Shown piece after piece: positions 33,739 through 44,895 of a DNA stretch of 64,000 bases (positions within the stretch are counted from its first letter, which is position 1; every line of letters starts with the position of its first letter). The DNA is taken from assembly GCA_950022655.1 (NCBI GenBank), contig OX465580.1, positions 124,231,016 through 124,295,015 of the forward strand, written 5' to 3'. The DNA is from Alentia gelatinosa (Eukaryota > Annelida > Polychaeta > Phyllodocida > Polynoidae). The position numbers and the translations under genes are program-made. The notes under the pieces are model-generated. The model was not told the DNA's origin. It saw nothing but the letters and a program-made list of their open reading frames with translations, and made no database searches.

Positions 33739-34475
33739 GGGTCGGATTTTTGAAACCTGCTAAATTGCCAAAATAAGCTTATTCAAGGTTCATGTTGTAT
33801 AAACGTATCTCATCAATGTAAAAATGAAATTATTTGATGCATCTTTTGATAGTCTTTCTTTCCAACATAGGGTTTTGTAGAGCTCTGAGGAATTTTTCCT
33901 TCCGAAAATCAACAAAAACTGTGATTTTCTAGTGATTTTCAGTTTGTTCAAAATCTGGGAGACACAATTTTGAGCCAATTGTATTTATTAACATGTTTAA
34001 AGCATATGTCATGAGAAGTGTAGACAATATAATTTTGAAAATTGGTAAAAGATTGAAAAAATATTAAAATGGTGAAAAATATCTAGGACCTTCAAATTTT
34101 CCAACATAGAGACCCATAGAGCATGTTGTTCAACACCCCGACTTTCAGTGGACAATACTAATGAAATATATTGAGAGAAATTAATTTTCCTTTATTGTAC
34201 AATGCTGACAAGAATCCTGGCTGTGATACCTGAAAGTTTCAACACAATCAGATTTTCCATTCTGATATCAGAACATTATGATTCCATGATGATATTTTTC
34301 CAAAAAATTGTGTGTTGGACCACACATCTCTAAAGGATGTATAAAAGTACTATTAATCATAATGGAATAACAAATATCCCTGATTATGTTAAGAACCCCT
34401 ACCACTCATGAATACCCAGATTGATTTTTTTCTAAATTATTATTTTTTACTTTTTATGGTTCAAAAACTGAAACG

Positions 34476-34507
34476 TGTTGTCCGACACCCCGGGGTGTCG
34501 GACAACA
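34476..34507. repeat. Perfect 32-bp palindrome of a repeated 16-bp motif
   Basis: TGTTGTCCGACACCCC (34476-34491) is followed at once by its exact reverse complement (34492-34507). Confidence 0.9.
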
Positions 34508-34661
34508 TGCTGTGATATAAATTATGATTTTGGGGTTGTATTTTATCAGTAATTGAGTGGTGTGCTTTGTTAAATATAGCTTATTATCACATCATTAAAG
34601 ATACAAAGGATTATAGCCTCAAATTTTATTTTTCTCATTGTTCTGAGCAATTCTATTAACG

Positions 34662-34713
34662 TGTTGTCCGACACCCCTCGTGTTGTCCGACACCCCTGTG
34701 TTGCCCGATACCC
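34662..34713 (+). repeat. Direct repeats of the 16-bp motif
   Basis: TGTTGTCCGACACCCC at 34662-34677 and 34681-34696 and a variant TGTTGCCCGATACCCC at 34698-34713. Another variant, TGTTGTTCAACACCCC, lies at 34124-34139. The spacing and inverted pair suggest binding sites. Confidence 0.8.
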
Positions 34714-35804
34714 CAAATGTGGTTCAGAGCTTTTCTTTTAAATCTAATATATGATAAAGGTATTCTGGGTAAAATATAATGTGTGTCACCATATAATATT
34801 AGTCTTTCTTAAGTTATAAGCATTTATAACATTTCTTGAAATTTCAAATATTTAGGGGGCTGGACAAACTGCAGTATTATACACAACTTCAAAAGGCTCT
34901 CAAATCTAAACCATTCATCTGATTTTGTTGGAATAATGTTTTTCTGGAATGTACTTAGTAGGTGGATAACATAAAATATAAAAAGAAGTATTATTCTAAA
35001 ATTTTTTTGTGCATGTTTTATCCCATGATCAAAGCGGAATTTAGCAGGTTTCAAAAATCCGACCCTACTAGGGGGTGGGGCCATGGGGGTGTGCTATTTT
35101 TGTTCAAACCGAAAGTATGGCAATGCCATATCAACTATTAATCCTTGTATATATTATTAAAGTAGGACACGCCACATCTGTAGTACATAACTGGATATCC
35201 AATCACTCCATACATCACTTATATGTACCTTGTATTGGTAAATGTAGGCACTGATTTCCTGGGTGAGTCGTTGCTTTGTAAAACGGAATCCTTATCATGT
35301 CAAATTGGGTCCAGATCATGTCAAAGTGCCTTCTTGACATGTCAAGCTGGGTCCTCCCCATACTCACAGTGCCAACCTCTGTTTTATTCTCTGTTTCAAC
35401 ATTTACAAACTTCAATATGGGAAGTGTTATTTTATCGCATTAACAAAGCACTCTCATGAATAAGTCACTGTTGGATGGGAGAACAGCCCCTACTCTTTTC
35501 CCCGTGAATCCAGTCCCTTGGTTGACTTCTTGCTCCTTGGGGCAATTCTGTAGCTCTGGAGAATTGGCCAATGAGTAATTGGATTGCTGTAAGTGCTTGC
35601 CTTTCCTGGTCTACCCACCAAGCCGTGAACATTTAGCCCTGTGTCACACGCTGAAGGGCTCTTTTCACAACGAATGATAAGAAGGGTGTGTCTGCGGTGT
35701 AAGGGTTGTTGGTGTGAGAGGGTTGTTTTTTATAGGGAATTGTAGTATTTATGAGTTGAAAAATACTGCGGGCACGATGGACATATCCCACTCCGTTCTA
35801 TCCA

Positions 35805-36140
35805 TTACTATATACCCATGCCGTATATACTGTAAATACACACCGTTTCGGCATATGACGTAAAAATACTGTACGGACCGCTGGTCCTTACCTAAAATAC
35901 GGACCACCATGCCATACACATTTATTAACATATCGGTTGATAAAAATTAAATTCATGATTTTTTAAAAAATTTTGGGTATATACTAAATATATAACGTCC
36001 AACTATGCTTGCACAAGTCACAGAACTCGATGATAATTTATGGTTTGTACGGAACTCGGCATAAATGTCTCGGTCCGTACAAACCGTAAATTACCATCTC
36101 GTTCTGTGAATTGTACAGCATGGTCAGGACGTTCTATATA
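35805..36140 (+). mobile_element. Hairpin superfamily, family E, copy 1
   Basis: Starts TTACTATATACCCATGCCG. The inverted GGGTATATACTAAAT lies internally at about 35976-35990. Module 1 includes ACTGTACGGACCGCTGGTCC. Module 2 is a hairpin with arms GTCACAGAACTCGATGATAA / TTACCATCTCGTTCTGTGAA and inner TTTGTACGGAACTCGGCATA around the apex. It ends GGACGTTCTATATA. Confidence 0.8.
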
Positions 36141-36349
36141 TTTACCTCCACTCCTGACCACCTGACATGAGTGATACTATTTAGAGACATAGTTAGTGTG
36201 ACTGAATAAAGATATTTTGGTGGGGAATTGAAGTTAGAAATAATCAGCGAGTCTTTTGAACTCGGTGAGTATTTCCGACAGAAATTATCAAGGAACAGAT
36301 GGAATTCAGTCACACTCACTGTGTCTCCATTATTATATACCCAGATTTG

Positions 36350-36658
36350 GGGGTGGGGAGTTAGCTCAGTTGTTAGAGCACCGGACTTGTAAACCCAAGA
36401 TTGTAAGACTTTGTGGGTTCGAGTCCCACCCCCAGCACTGGTAGATTTACTGCTATAACAAAGGCCATCCTTCTCATACCATGTCTATGTGGTAACGTGG
36501 AAGTAAAAGAACTCTCACCTCGGTAAATGTGTAGGGGTGAGATTTCTACCTGAATTCATCACATAGATTTGATCACCACCCTAGTGAACCTTGAGAAAGT
36601 CTGGAAAGGACCTATAATGGTTGACTGGACGTAAAATCAAACCAAACAAATAAAAACT
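36350..36658 (+). mobile_element. tRNA-Thr-like SINE with 11-bp target duplication
   Basis: ACCCAGATTTG flanks it exactly (36339-36349 and 36659-36669). The head has an A box (TTAGCTCAGTTGTTAGAGC), an anticodon-loop-like CTTGTAA (anticodon TGT) and a B box (GGGTTCGAGTCCC) at 36417-36429, so pol III transcription is expected. A body with CTCACCTCGGTAAATGTGTA follows, then GGTTGACTGGACGTAAAATC and an A/C-rich tail. Acceptor pairing is poor, so it is a SINE and not a tRNA gene. Confidence 0.85.
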
Positions 36659-37112
36659 ACCCAGATTTGATTAGGATAGAATATGCAGGTTTACATATCA
36701 ATTCCTTTGGTGGGTAATGGTTTTCATCCGTTTATGTATAGGTGCTTCCTATGTTACTGTTCATATAATTAAATGCGTTCTGTGACTTTGCAGTCTCATA
36801 TTCAGCGCTCTGTCGTTCATATACGGTAAGTAATAGTCTCTGGGGTGGCATGTGGGATGTTAAAGGCGGGCCATTGAACAGTCTCGGATTTATATATTTT
36901 TGTTTTACACATTTATCCTGGTTCTTCAATGTTTAGTTTCCAATGAGCAGCTGTCTTCTGCCTCCCAATAAATTAATTGCCACCTCTCTATGTATGAAGC
37001 TTGGGCCTGGTAGTGATGGACGTCGCCAGCATATGCTAAGTGCTCCGTTTTGTATTATGCTCTTTGTTGTATCGATGCTGAGGTAAAGAAATGTATCTGA
37101 TAACACAGAGAT

Positions 37113-37182
37113 GGGGGCCATCCTACGTACGCAGAATTTCTGAAATTTTGGACCCCACCCCCCACCCCCTCTCCCAATCTTG
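37113..37182 (-). mobile_element. GGGGCCATCC MITE, copy 5 (truncated)
   Basis: GGGGGCCATCCTACGTACGC then AGAATTTCTGAAATTTTGGA and C runs to CCAATCTTG, where the family match ends and dispersed repeat K begins. Confidence 0.6.
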
Positions 37183-37184
37183 TT

Positions 37185-37460
37185 TTCATTTTCAGTTTAT
37201 CAAACTCTTATTCCCTGTGTTCAATAAAGAGAAAATAAATTTATCCTCATTCAAACCAATAGACAGTGGTTCTACCCTCCCCACTTACCCAAGCCCCATT
37301 CCATGATTATTTTCGTTCTCAAACGTATCACTGTCTTTGTTGAAAAAAAAACCCATGATGTGTTTTCCATGTTTCCTCAGTCTCTCTCATGCAGAAAATT
37401 CCAAATGGAAAATATGTCCTCTTTCATAACCCCAACTGACATCCTTGACAACAAAGGGCT
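37185..37460 (+). repeat. Dispersed repeat K, copy 4
   Basis: Closest to the copy at 6715-6960. Shared words: CTCATTCAAACCAATA, TTTTCCATGTTTCC, CCAACTGACATCC. Confidence 0.55.
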
Positions 37461-37558
37461 AAACAGAGAATACATGATTGTTTTGCTCCCGTATCGAAAG
37501 GTATTCTTTCCCGGCTAAGGTTGGGCCCCACCCCTTAACATGAGGCACAGTTGCTACA

Positions 37559-38313
37559 TTAACCCTTTACAGGCAGGAGTCGGTGCCAGAGCCCCGTTGG
37601 TCGGGACGGGTACTAGGGATGGATATAACCCCAGGGGGCGGGCTCAGTTTTGTCCGAATCCTTATCCTACCCCTAATATAAAATCCCATAGGCTTAACAT
37701 TGAGTTTCCGTATGCCACACTGACTGGCATACGGAATTTTATATGCCACTAGTGGCATACAGAATTGTTATCACGTAATATTCCAAAATCGAGAAGACGG
37801 GGTAGGATAAAATCAAAACCTGATTCGTTTTAATCATGACCACCGCATGCCACTCCTGGAGTTTTGGCTCCGGACTTCACTCGGCTTCGCCTCATGAAAT
37901 CACTATGCCAAACTCCAGTCGTGGCATACGGAGGCCAAGATTAAAACTCATCCAGTTTTACGATAATATTTGATTATTTGATCACATTGTAAAAGTTCAG
38001 TCCTCTAACCCACTATCATTTCCCATAGTAATTAATAATGCTGATTTCCCATACACAAAAAGGCCTAAAACCAGTAGTAAGGACTGCAGATCTTTACAAC
38101 ATGATATGACCCGCCATCCCTAATCTTATTATTTGTTTTACCGATGAATATTGAATATTATATTGTTAGTATATTCTGTGCAAATTCCTATTTTTAATCC
38201 ATTATTTCTTGATAAATCAATGATATTGTAAAATATTCGTAAATATCATAAATGATGCCTCAAGGCCCTACAGTTGGGAATGACTCGATGTACATTCGCC
38301 TTAAATGGGTTAA
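37559..38313. mobile_element. piggyBac-type MITE, copy 2, with nested insertions
   Basis: TTAA at 37559-37562 and 38310-38313. Left terminus CCCTTTACAGGCAGGAGTCG, right terminus ending TTAAATGGG. It follows copy 1 (2942) from GGTCGGGACGGGTACTAGGG through TTTTGTCCGAATCC, is interrupted by family A copy 3 (37662-37966), resumes with TTTGATCAC, and is interrupted again before ATGATATGACCCGCCATCC. Confidence 0.75.
37662..37966 (+). mobile_element. Hairpin superfamily, family A, copy 3, nested in a MITE
   Basis: Start TTATCCTACCCC, internal inverted GGGGTAGGATAAA at about 37799-37811, hairpin arms GCATGCCACTCCTGGAGTTT / AAACTCCAGTCGTGGCATAC, apex GGCTTCGCC near 37885, end CCAGTTTTACGATAA. Comparison with the empty site in MITE copy 1 places the insertion between T residues. 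Confidence 0.85.
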
Positions 38314-39904
38314 GATTGAGCGTCAGTGTGCTAATGGTATTGTGCGTGAGCCGCGTCACCCACAGGAGAATACAGCTTACAGTGTAGAATTATCTACTCA
38401 ACCCTCATAAACCAGCAGATATATGAGAAGCACTCGGTGAACCTTACATCAAACACTGTCGCAGGATGGTGGGCACTAATGAATACTGACCTTTCCTTCA
38501 CTACAATATGACAAGGCTGAGCTCACTATTATATCGCTAACACAGGGTGCACTACAGTGCATTGTCATAAACCTGATAACGTTGTAAGGTATACCATATT
38601 AATCTGTAGTTATTGATGAGAGTTCAAATCAGAAGAGAATGATTATCCCAAGGCTAAATGAGAAAGATTAGGATGCAAAATTTTGAAATGAGTTTTGAAA
38701 TAGTTTGTGTTGGAGCACATACTGCAGCAGTTTCCTCACTGATAGCCAGTTTCTATTAATCCTCATACCATTGGCAATCTGTAATTGAAGCAGACATCCC
38801 TGACGTCTTTACACCAAACTAATAGCATAGAGATAATTGATGGATTTAATCCGCGCCCATTGATAAATGTTCCACAAAGATCAGTAATTAAAAATGAGTC
38901 AAACTCTCATCCAGCTCAACTGAACGAAATGAAGCTCAGCAAATCCTGTAATTCATCACCATTTGTGACCGGCTCAACACATTCATTTAAATATACCACC
39001 AGGCCTATGAGAAAGGTGTTAATTAGACCCGTGCAACTGGCCTCTTAAAAGCCATTGTCGGAAGCCTGCCAAGTTAGAAGGAACCGCTAGGTATTTAATT
39101 ACGGGAAATGGACAACAATGGCCATTGGTCCATCGATCAGGGATATTGTGGAGGAGATTAATTTACTTGGCGCGTCGGTCTAGTCGTGGTAGCGTCTTCG
39201 TCTGCTAGTTTCAGACGGCGACACTCTCCCAGCAGATATCCTGCGCTCTACTTCCTGTGGTCGCTTTGTATCTCTGCCCCCTGTCTGGGATCAAATCTGG
39301 CCCATACGCCAGTTTTTCAATTATCCTAAATTCTGAGAGATTTGCAGGGTATTTTGTGTTCTACATGTAAATAGAGATGCACATATTTATATGGTAAATA
39401 AAATACTCTCATTTCAATCATTATTTATGTCAAACCAGACACAGCCTCTGGGATTACTTTCTACAGTGGAAAGCACCTCATATGTTGCAGGGCTTTGTTT
39501 TGTCAAGAATGCCATGTGCTCCTCTGAATGAGCAGTCTAATTAACTGTGAATTCCCATTATAAAATGGTTTAAGTCTGACAAAGAAACAGCTGGATTGTC
39601 TGTGAAGCTCCTTTAACAATTACCATATTTCCATACTCATGATATGTGGGTTGTTTGACTTGTATAACTTTTGACAGCTGCCTTGTTTTGAATCTGAAAT
39701 GTTGGCTGGTTCCCCCTGTACTTAGTGGATACCCTAAGAACCAGCGTATGACGTCAGTGGGTTGGGGCAGAGATTAAGCCAGCGCTAGCGCCAAGAAGGA
39801 TCTGGGGGGAGAGTGCGACAGCGACGGCTCAGTGGTCACGTGATCCGCAGACAGCGCTTGTAATGGACGGGAAGGAAAAGTAAAAAAATCAAACAACAAC
39901 AACA
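38314..39904. other. Gene-free stretch
   Basis: No gene was recognised. An 87-codon frame at 38785-39048 has no known domain. A tRNA-like piece sits at 39168-39310. Confidence 0.35.
39168..39310 (+). repeat. Possible tRNA-derived SINE head
   Basis: GGCGCGTCGGTCTAGTCGTG followed by GTAGCGTCTTCGTCTGCTAG resembles a D-arm/A box plus anticodon arm, and GGGATCAAATCT near 39289 resembles a B box after a long insert. TCCCAGCAGATATCCTG (39227) recurs near 55488. Weak evidence. Confidence 0.3.
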
Positions 39905-39925
39905 TCATTTTTTTTTTACAATTTC

Positions 39926-40091
39926 GGGTATATAGTAAATATATAATGTCCAACCATGCTTGTACAAGTCACAGAACTCTATAACAATTTACGGTTTGTA
40001 CGGAACTCGGCGTAAACGCCTCGTTCCGTACAAGCCGTAAATTGTCATCTCGTTCTGTGACTTGTACAGCATGGTTAGGACGTTCTATATA
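39926..40091 (+). mobile_element. Hairpin superfamily, family E, copy 2 (hairpin module)
   Basis: GGGTATATAGTAAATATATA, then the hairpin with arms CTTGTACAAGTCACAGAACT / GTTCTGTGACTTGTACAGCA and apex GGAACTCGGCGTAAACGCCT, then CGTTCTATAT. Module 1 is missing. Confidence 0.75.
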
Positions 40092-40851
40092 AATACTATT
40101 TTGAATACTATTCCTTCCAAATGTCGACTATTGTTTCGTCTCAGCAGGTTGAGTACATTTGAGGGGTTCCTGTACGAGTGATCTACCATTGTTCAAAGAC
40201 AATGTGTAATTATGTGTCTACTCCTGGTGGGTTGTACTTAATATTGAAAGATATTCATAAACTCCTAGCATACAAACAAACTCCTGACGTCTGCCAAGAA
40301 AGTTTCAACAAATTCCTTTCCCACGTTCTCCATGAATACATTGTCATCTTCCCGCCATTCTCTATTTGGTGCGTTGGACAAAACTACCAAATTGAATTCA
40401 TGACCTCAGTGAAAGGGAGGCGTATTTGGCCTTTTAAAGGAGAGGAAGTGGAGACAGTGGGACACCGTCCAGTCGTCTGCGGCGTCCTTCAGCTCGCAGA
40501 CTCTGCCCTCGGGTCATGTTCAGGGTTCCGCTACCATTCACGGAGCTTAAACGCGTCACGCGGCTTTTCATGACAATTAGGAGGGACGTGCTGCAGGTAC
40601 TGACTTGGACATTTAGAAAGTGTCCCGGATGGTCTACTCCTTAAGGGTAAACCTCCAGCCACAGCCTCTGCAAAATAAACAGAATGAAATACAGAATGAA
40701 ATACAGTAAAGGTTTTTTTCCCCTTTTTAGCAGCGTTTATTGACATCAAAAATACAAGATACAAATACAATGAGATATCATGACATTGTTTCTGCAAGAC
40801 GTTAGAGGAAGAACAGTTAGTAACAACTACCACATACCAGTTTTAACAATC
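40092..40851. other. Gene-free stretch with an unassigned 131-codon frame
   Basis: The frame at 40178-40573 (plus) shows no recognised domain, signal peptide or clear codon bias. Nothing else was found. Confidence 0.3.
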
Positions 40852-41103
40852 GTAAAAATACTGTACGGACCAGCGGTCCGTACACTAAAATACGGACCAC
40901 CTTGCCATACACATTTATTACAATTTTGGTTGTTAAGAAAAATGAAATCGATTTTTTTTTAAAATTTCGGATATATAGTAAATTTAGAAGATGGTAATTT
41001 ACCGCTTGTACGGAACTCGGCATAAATGCCTCGGTCCGTACAAACCGTAAATTACCATCTTGTTCTGTGAATTGTACAGCATGGTCAGGACGTTCTATAT
41101 AAT
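40852..41103 (+). mobile_element. Hairpin superfamily, family E, copy 3
   Basis: Keeps part of module 1 (ACTGTACGGACCAGCGGTCC and ACGGACCACCTTGCCATACA) and the full hairpin (TTGTACGGAACTCGGCATAA at the apex) with tail GGACGTTCTATATAAT. Confidence 0.75.
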
Positions 41104-43308
41104 TACTACTACTAATCTTTCCTCAATTCATTATAAAGTCCTTCATAATGAATTGAGGAAACGGGGAAGGCATCCCATAGGTCAGTGTTCTCTATGCACG
41201 GTTGGAGGAAGCAACACATATAAATAACAGAAAGTAAGCGAACAAATAACTGGCCAGCAGGTCACGAGAGGATAGCTGGGAAGTGGAATGGACTCGCTGG
41301 TTCAGACTTGGTGCTGCGTGACTGTCTATGGTCAGTGAAATGGCCCTGAGCTCTCGCATTCACCCAGACATGGCCACAGCTGTATACCCCTCGGTGGTGC
41401 GGCTCAACTTCCACCGGGTGCACTTCTTTTTTTAAGATCATTTTATTTATCCTGAACAAAGTAAGGAAAAAAAAAAGTCTGTTTTCAATTCTGCCCAGCA
41501 GTTCATAGCTGGCTTGAATTTGTGGTACATCAATTTTGGCATTCACGTCTGGCTAACTGACTAACGTATCCTACTTATGAAGGATGGTATATACAATGAG
41601 AAATCTCTCATGATAAATCGCATTGTGCTTTCATTCTACACTTTTAAAACAAATTCTTTATTTACCCTGGATAAACATTCGGCGTTTAGCCGGTTTGATT
41701 ATGCATCCAGCCTTACTATATTTATTGGTTGTTCAACATGTATTTGATTCAATAATCTTTTATATAAACAGTATGGCCCTTGCAAAAATAACATTTGATG
41801 GGTATATTTTAAACAGAGTATTAACAGTAATCATAGTTTATTATACCATTTCACATCTTAACTCAACATCATAAGTGTCAGTTTCAGAGACTAATTCCGC
41901 CGGATATGTTCACAATTTATTTTATTTATGGCAGATTCTATTACTATCATCATTTTCTGTATTACACATGCTAAGAATTTAACAGATCAGAGGTAGTGGT
42001 AACAAGTTAACATTTTCATTTGTCGATCACAATTCTGGCCAGTTTAAACTTAGTGCCCATCCCTTTGAGTTCGTTTAAACTCATCAATTGATTGAATGGT
42101 TCAGATGGCAACAGGTAATGAGATACGGGGTGTGGTACATTCACTTAGTGTGAGATCAACTGAGCCATTAGGCATGGTGCATTTATTTTTTGTAAGTTTA
42201 TTATTGAAACTGGAGGATAGCGGTAGGCACAAATGCGCATATTCCCACGTTGCTCCAGACTGGAAATTGACATACACAATTGAATTACCTGAGGCAAATA
42301 GAGATGTGGAGGACAAAGGTCCCTACACTACCTAGAGATACATATAACGTACAAAATACAGTAAATAAACAAAGCCCTTCAAAACAGAGGATTGGCAGAT
42401 CTTCCTGACATGGTAGAGAAAGACAACTAATAGAATTTTTTTGGTCAGTGCCACACATGTTGTCTAACTTCCAAGAAAATCTGATGGATAATAAATAAAT
42501 CTGAAGGGGGGGGGGGGGAGGCTGCTCAACCTAAATAGCTTGTAAACACGTTTTTACCGAATAGCTTGATGTGATTACAGTTCAAGTCTGTACATGGTAA
42601 TCATATGAGGGAAAAAATACTCCAGGTAGCCCAACATAGAATGGAAGAAAAACCTAGGCACTCAAGCAGTGCCTTAGGCTCTTAAGAACAGAAATTCCCC
42701 ATCAGTACTTAGGAAAGTACCTCGGGTAATTATATACACGCGGATCAGTCCAAGAAAGGCTGGGATATAGCATCCTTTTTAAATCAAGCCTTCGCTACAA
42801 GACAACATGTATACGAGGCATGGTGCAATCATCATTTTTGTGTGTGATTTTCATCTTGTGAGATGGGCCTCCCCCCCTCAACTCTCTGCGAGTGCATTTG
42901 GGCGGTATCATTCTTTCAGGAATTTTTTTTATGATCGTCTGCAGCGTGTAAATTTAAGGTTTTTTTCCCCAAATCGAATGATACAAATCTAGTACACTGT
43001 ACCCGAGGGGCTACCATCTGCAACCAACTTGATTCTGAAATTCGGGATATTGAAACTTATAGTAAGTTTAAAAAGGTGCAAAAGAGAAAGGCCCTTCAGG
43101 TTATTCAGTAAGACTCTTCTACTCTATGTATACATTATATTGTATTGTGATCTCCTACTGACCCTCTTACATTATCTTCTGCATTTTCTAAAATAATTTT
43201 CACTGGTTTTTGTAAATGGAAAATGCTATGTCTTTGTTTAATCCACAAGCTGACTGTGTCCCGCACTCACTTGTTCGTGATTATAACTGCTTTGATACTA
43301 TAATAATC
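41104..43308. other. Gene-free stretch
   Basis: AT-rich and without a recognised gene. Contains a poly-G run near 42507-42518. Short frames (94, 83, 79 codons) are unsupported. Confidence 0.4.
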
Positions 43309-43650
43309 CTCCCTAGGGTCTTCCTCAGGGCAACAATAAACGAATAATGAACCATGTTCCAAGATACAGCTATATATATACACAATCTCTGAGATTCCAA
43401 TTGAGGTGATCCGACTTATTACTGTCACTTGGTCACTACCAATCAGGTAACACTATTTAATGATCACCTCAATGGGATCACCCTAGTCGGATCACCTCAA
43501 TTGGAATCTCAGAGATTGTGTATATATATAGCTGTATTTTGGAACATGGTTCATTATTCGTTTATTGTTGCCCTGAGGAAGACCCTAGGGGGGTCGAAAC
43601 GTTGGCATTGTTACAATAAATATTTAAAGTGGATTTGCTGTCGAGTATTT
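43309..43650 (+). mobile_element. Long inverted repeat with hammerhead-like core (Penelope-like)
   Basis: Arms 43309-43415 and 43486-43592 are reverse complements over about 107 bp with one or two mismatches, around a 70-bp loop. The right arm ends CCTGAGGAAGACCCTAGGGG, then GGGTCGAAACGTTGG and AATAAA at about 43616. CTGAGGA...GAAAC is the conserved core of hammerhead ribozymes, which are known in Penelope-like retroelements. No RT frame is present. Confidence 0.5.
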
Positions 43651-44694
43651 ACCTCTTTCACTGAGAAACAGTTGGGTTAGTCGGCTTCACATCTCTTCAG
43701 TTATAATAATCCTCTTATTTTATACCAATTTTAAACCTGGTGGACTCACCCAAGTGACTTTACGGACAAAAATGAACTGAGAGTTGCTCGTGCAACGAGG
43801 AACCATTGGATTCCATTACAGACTATTTCCTTCAGACTTCATCATTAGTTCTGAAAAAGTATTGTACTTAACGAGCCAAATAGAGTCACCTGGTGACCGA
43901 CTTGTTAACTATCTGTCCGATATGTATCATTATGAGGTACTTGTATTGTATTTATCCATACTATAGGGGCAAGTCATACCGGCTGTATAGCCGATGCTAT
44001 AAAATAAAGAATATATAAAATGAAAATCTAATGCGCTGATAGATAAGACATGATGTATTCACATAGTATGAAGACACAGATTCACAGGGAGTGACACGTT
44101 TACTTCATATAAAGGCACCAAGACACCTTTACCTGGTTTAAAGAAATTGTCAAGATGTGGTTTATCATAAGAGCGTCCTTCTCAAGGCCGCAAGCCATTT
44201 CTTATTGGATGGTCCTTCAGGTAATAAACATCGTATTGGAAAAGGAAAAATAACAATTGACTAAATTGACTTGAAATATAACGGTACCGCGTGTGTTCAT
44301 TGTGGATGATAGAAAATATTGTTATAAACTTTTTTATTTTGGAAGCTTCATAATCACCCAGTTGTCCCTCGATCAGAATTCCTCTGTGATACTTGAGAAA
44401 TCCCTCTCAAGCTGTCCACATGTCATGCTTCATAATCACATAAATCTTTTATGTGGGCCTTAATTCCGCAAACTGGACAAAATACTTTTATGCGGGTGTT
44501 TGATGCACCCCCCCCCCCCCCTTAATGGTGCCTGATGAACTGTTATGTAGTGAAACCTTTGACATAATTCCCAACTTGGGGATTCCCCCAGCTCCCTCAC
44601 CTCACAGTTTTTTTATGGTTGCCCCACTTCCTATTTCATTGGAGACACTGGAGTTCCTGGCAACATCATCAATTATGATGTCATAGCTAGTGAG

Positions 44695-44808
44695 CGCTAA
44701 GGGAATGGACGACACATAGGATAAAGACCACTGCCATAGACGTTGGGGCTTGGAGAACGAGGTGCCAATTTTAAGCCTATGGGACAAAAATACCAGGGGT
44801 GAGATAAA
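44695..44808 (-). mobile_element. Hairpin superfamily, family C fragment
   Basis: On the minus strand TTTATCTCACCCCTGGTATT, then TTTGTCCCATAGGCTTAAAA and CTCGTTCTCC match the first module at 28580. The remainder is missing. Confidence 0.55.
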
Positions 44809-44895
44809 TCCTCATCCATGATATATAACTTTAATCTTAATCTGTATATGATTTCATTCTGTATAAACCGAATACACCGTAAATTCATAGCAATA

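Larger units (their letters stand above)
33739..35065. mobile_element. Inner non-autonomous DNA transposon (TACT target duplication)
   Basis: 1,327 bp. Left end GGGTCGGATTTTTGAAACCT followed by GCTAAATT; right end AATTTAGCAGGTTTCAAAAA followed by TCCGACCC. The ends are perfect inverted repeats of about 28 bp. TACT is duplicated (33735-33738 and 35066-35069), confirmed by the empty site in the first tandem unit. The interior is AT-rich with repeated TGTTGTCCGACACCCC and no supported frame. The superfamily is unknown; a 4-bp duplication narrows the options. Confidence 0.8.
33413..35116. mobile_element. Outer element with inverted ends, containing a tandem repeat and an inner transposon
   Basis: Left end ATTTCGGTTTGACC and right end GTTCAAACCGAAAGT are inverted. 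Inside lie a 103-bp tandem duplication and, inside its second unit, the inner element 33739-35065. The left end also carries its own small palindrome (GGTTTGACCTGTAGGTCAAG). No protein is encoded. Confidence 0.45.

Noticed and set aside
36350..36440. Functional tRNA-Thr gene
   Set aside because: A and B boxes are present, but the acceptor stem does not pair and the unit is followed by a SINE body with target duplications.
40178..40573. 131-codon frame as a gene
   Set aside because: No domain or signal peptide, and it lies between two hairpin elements.
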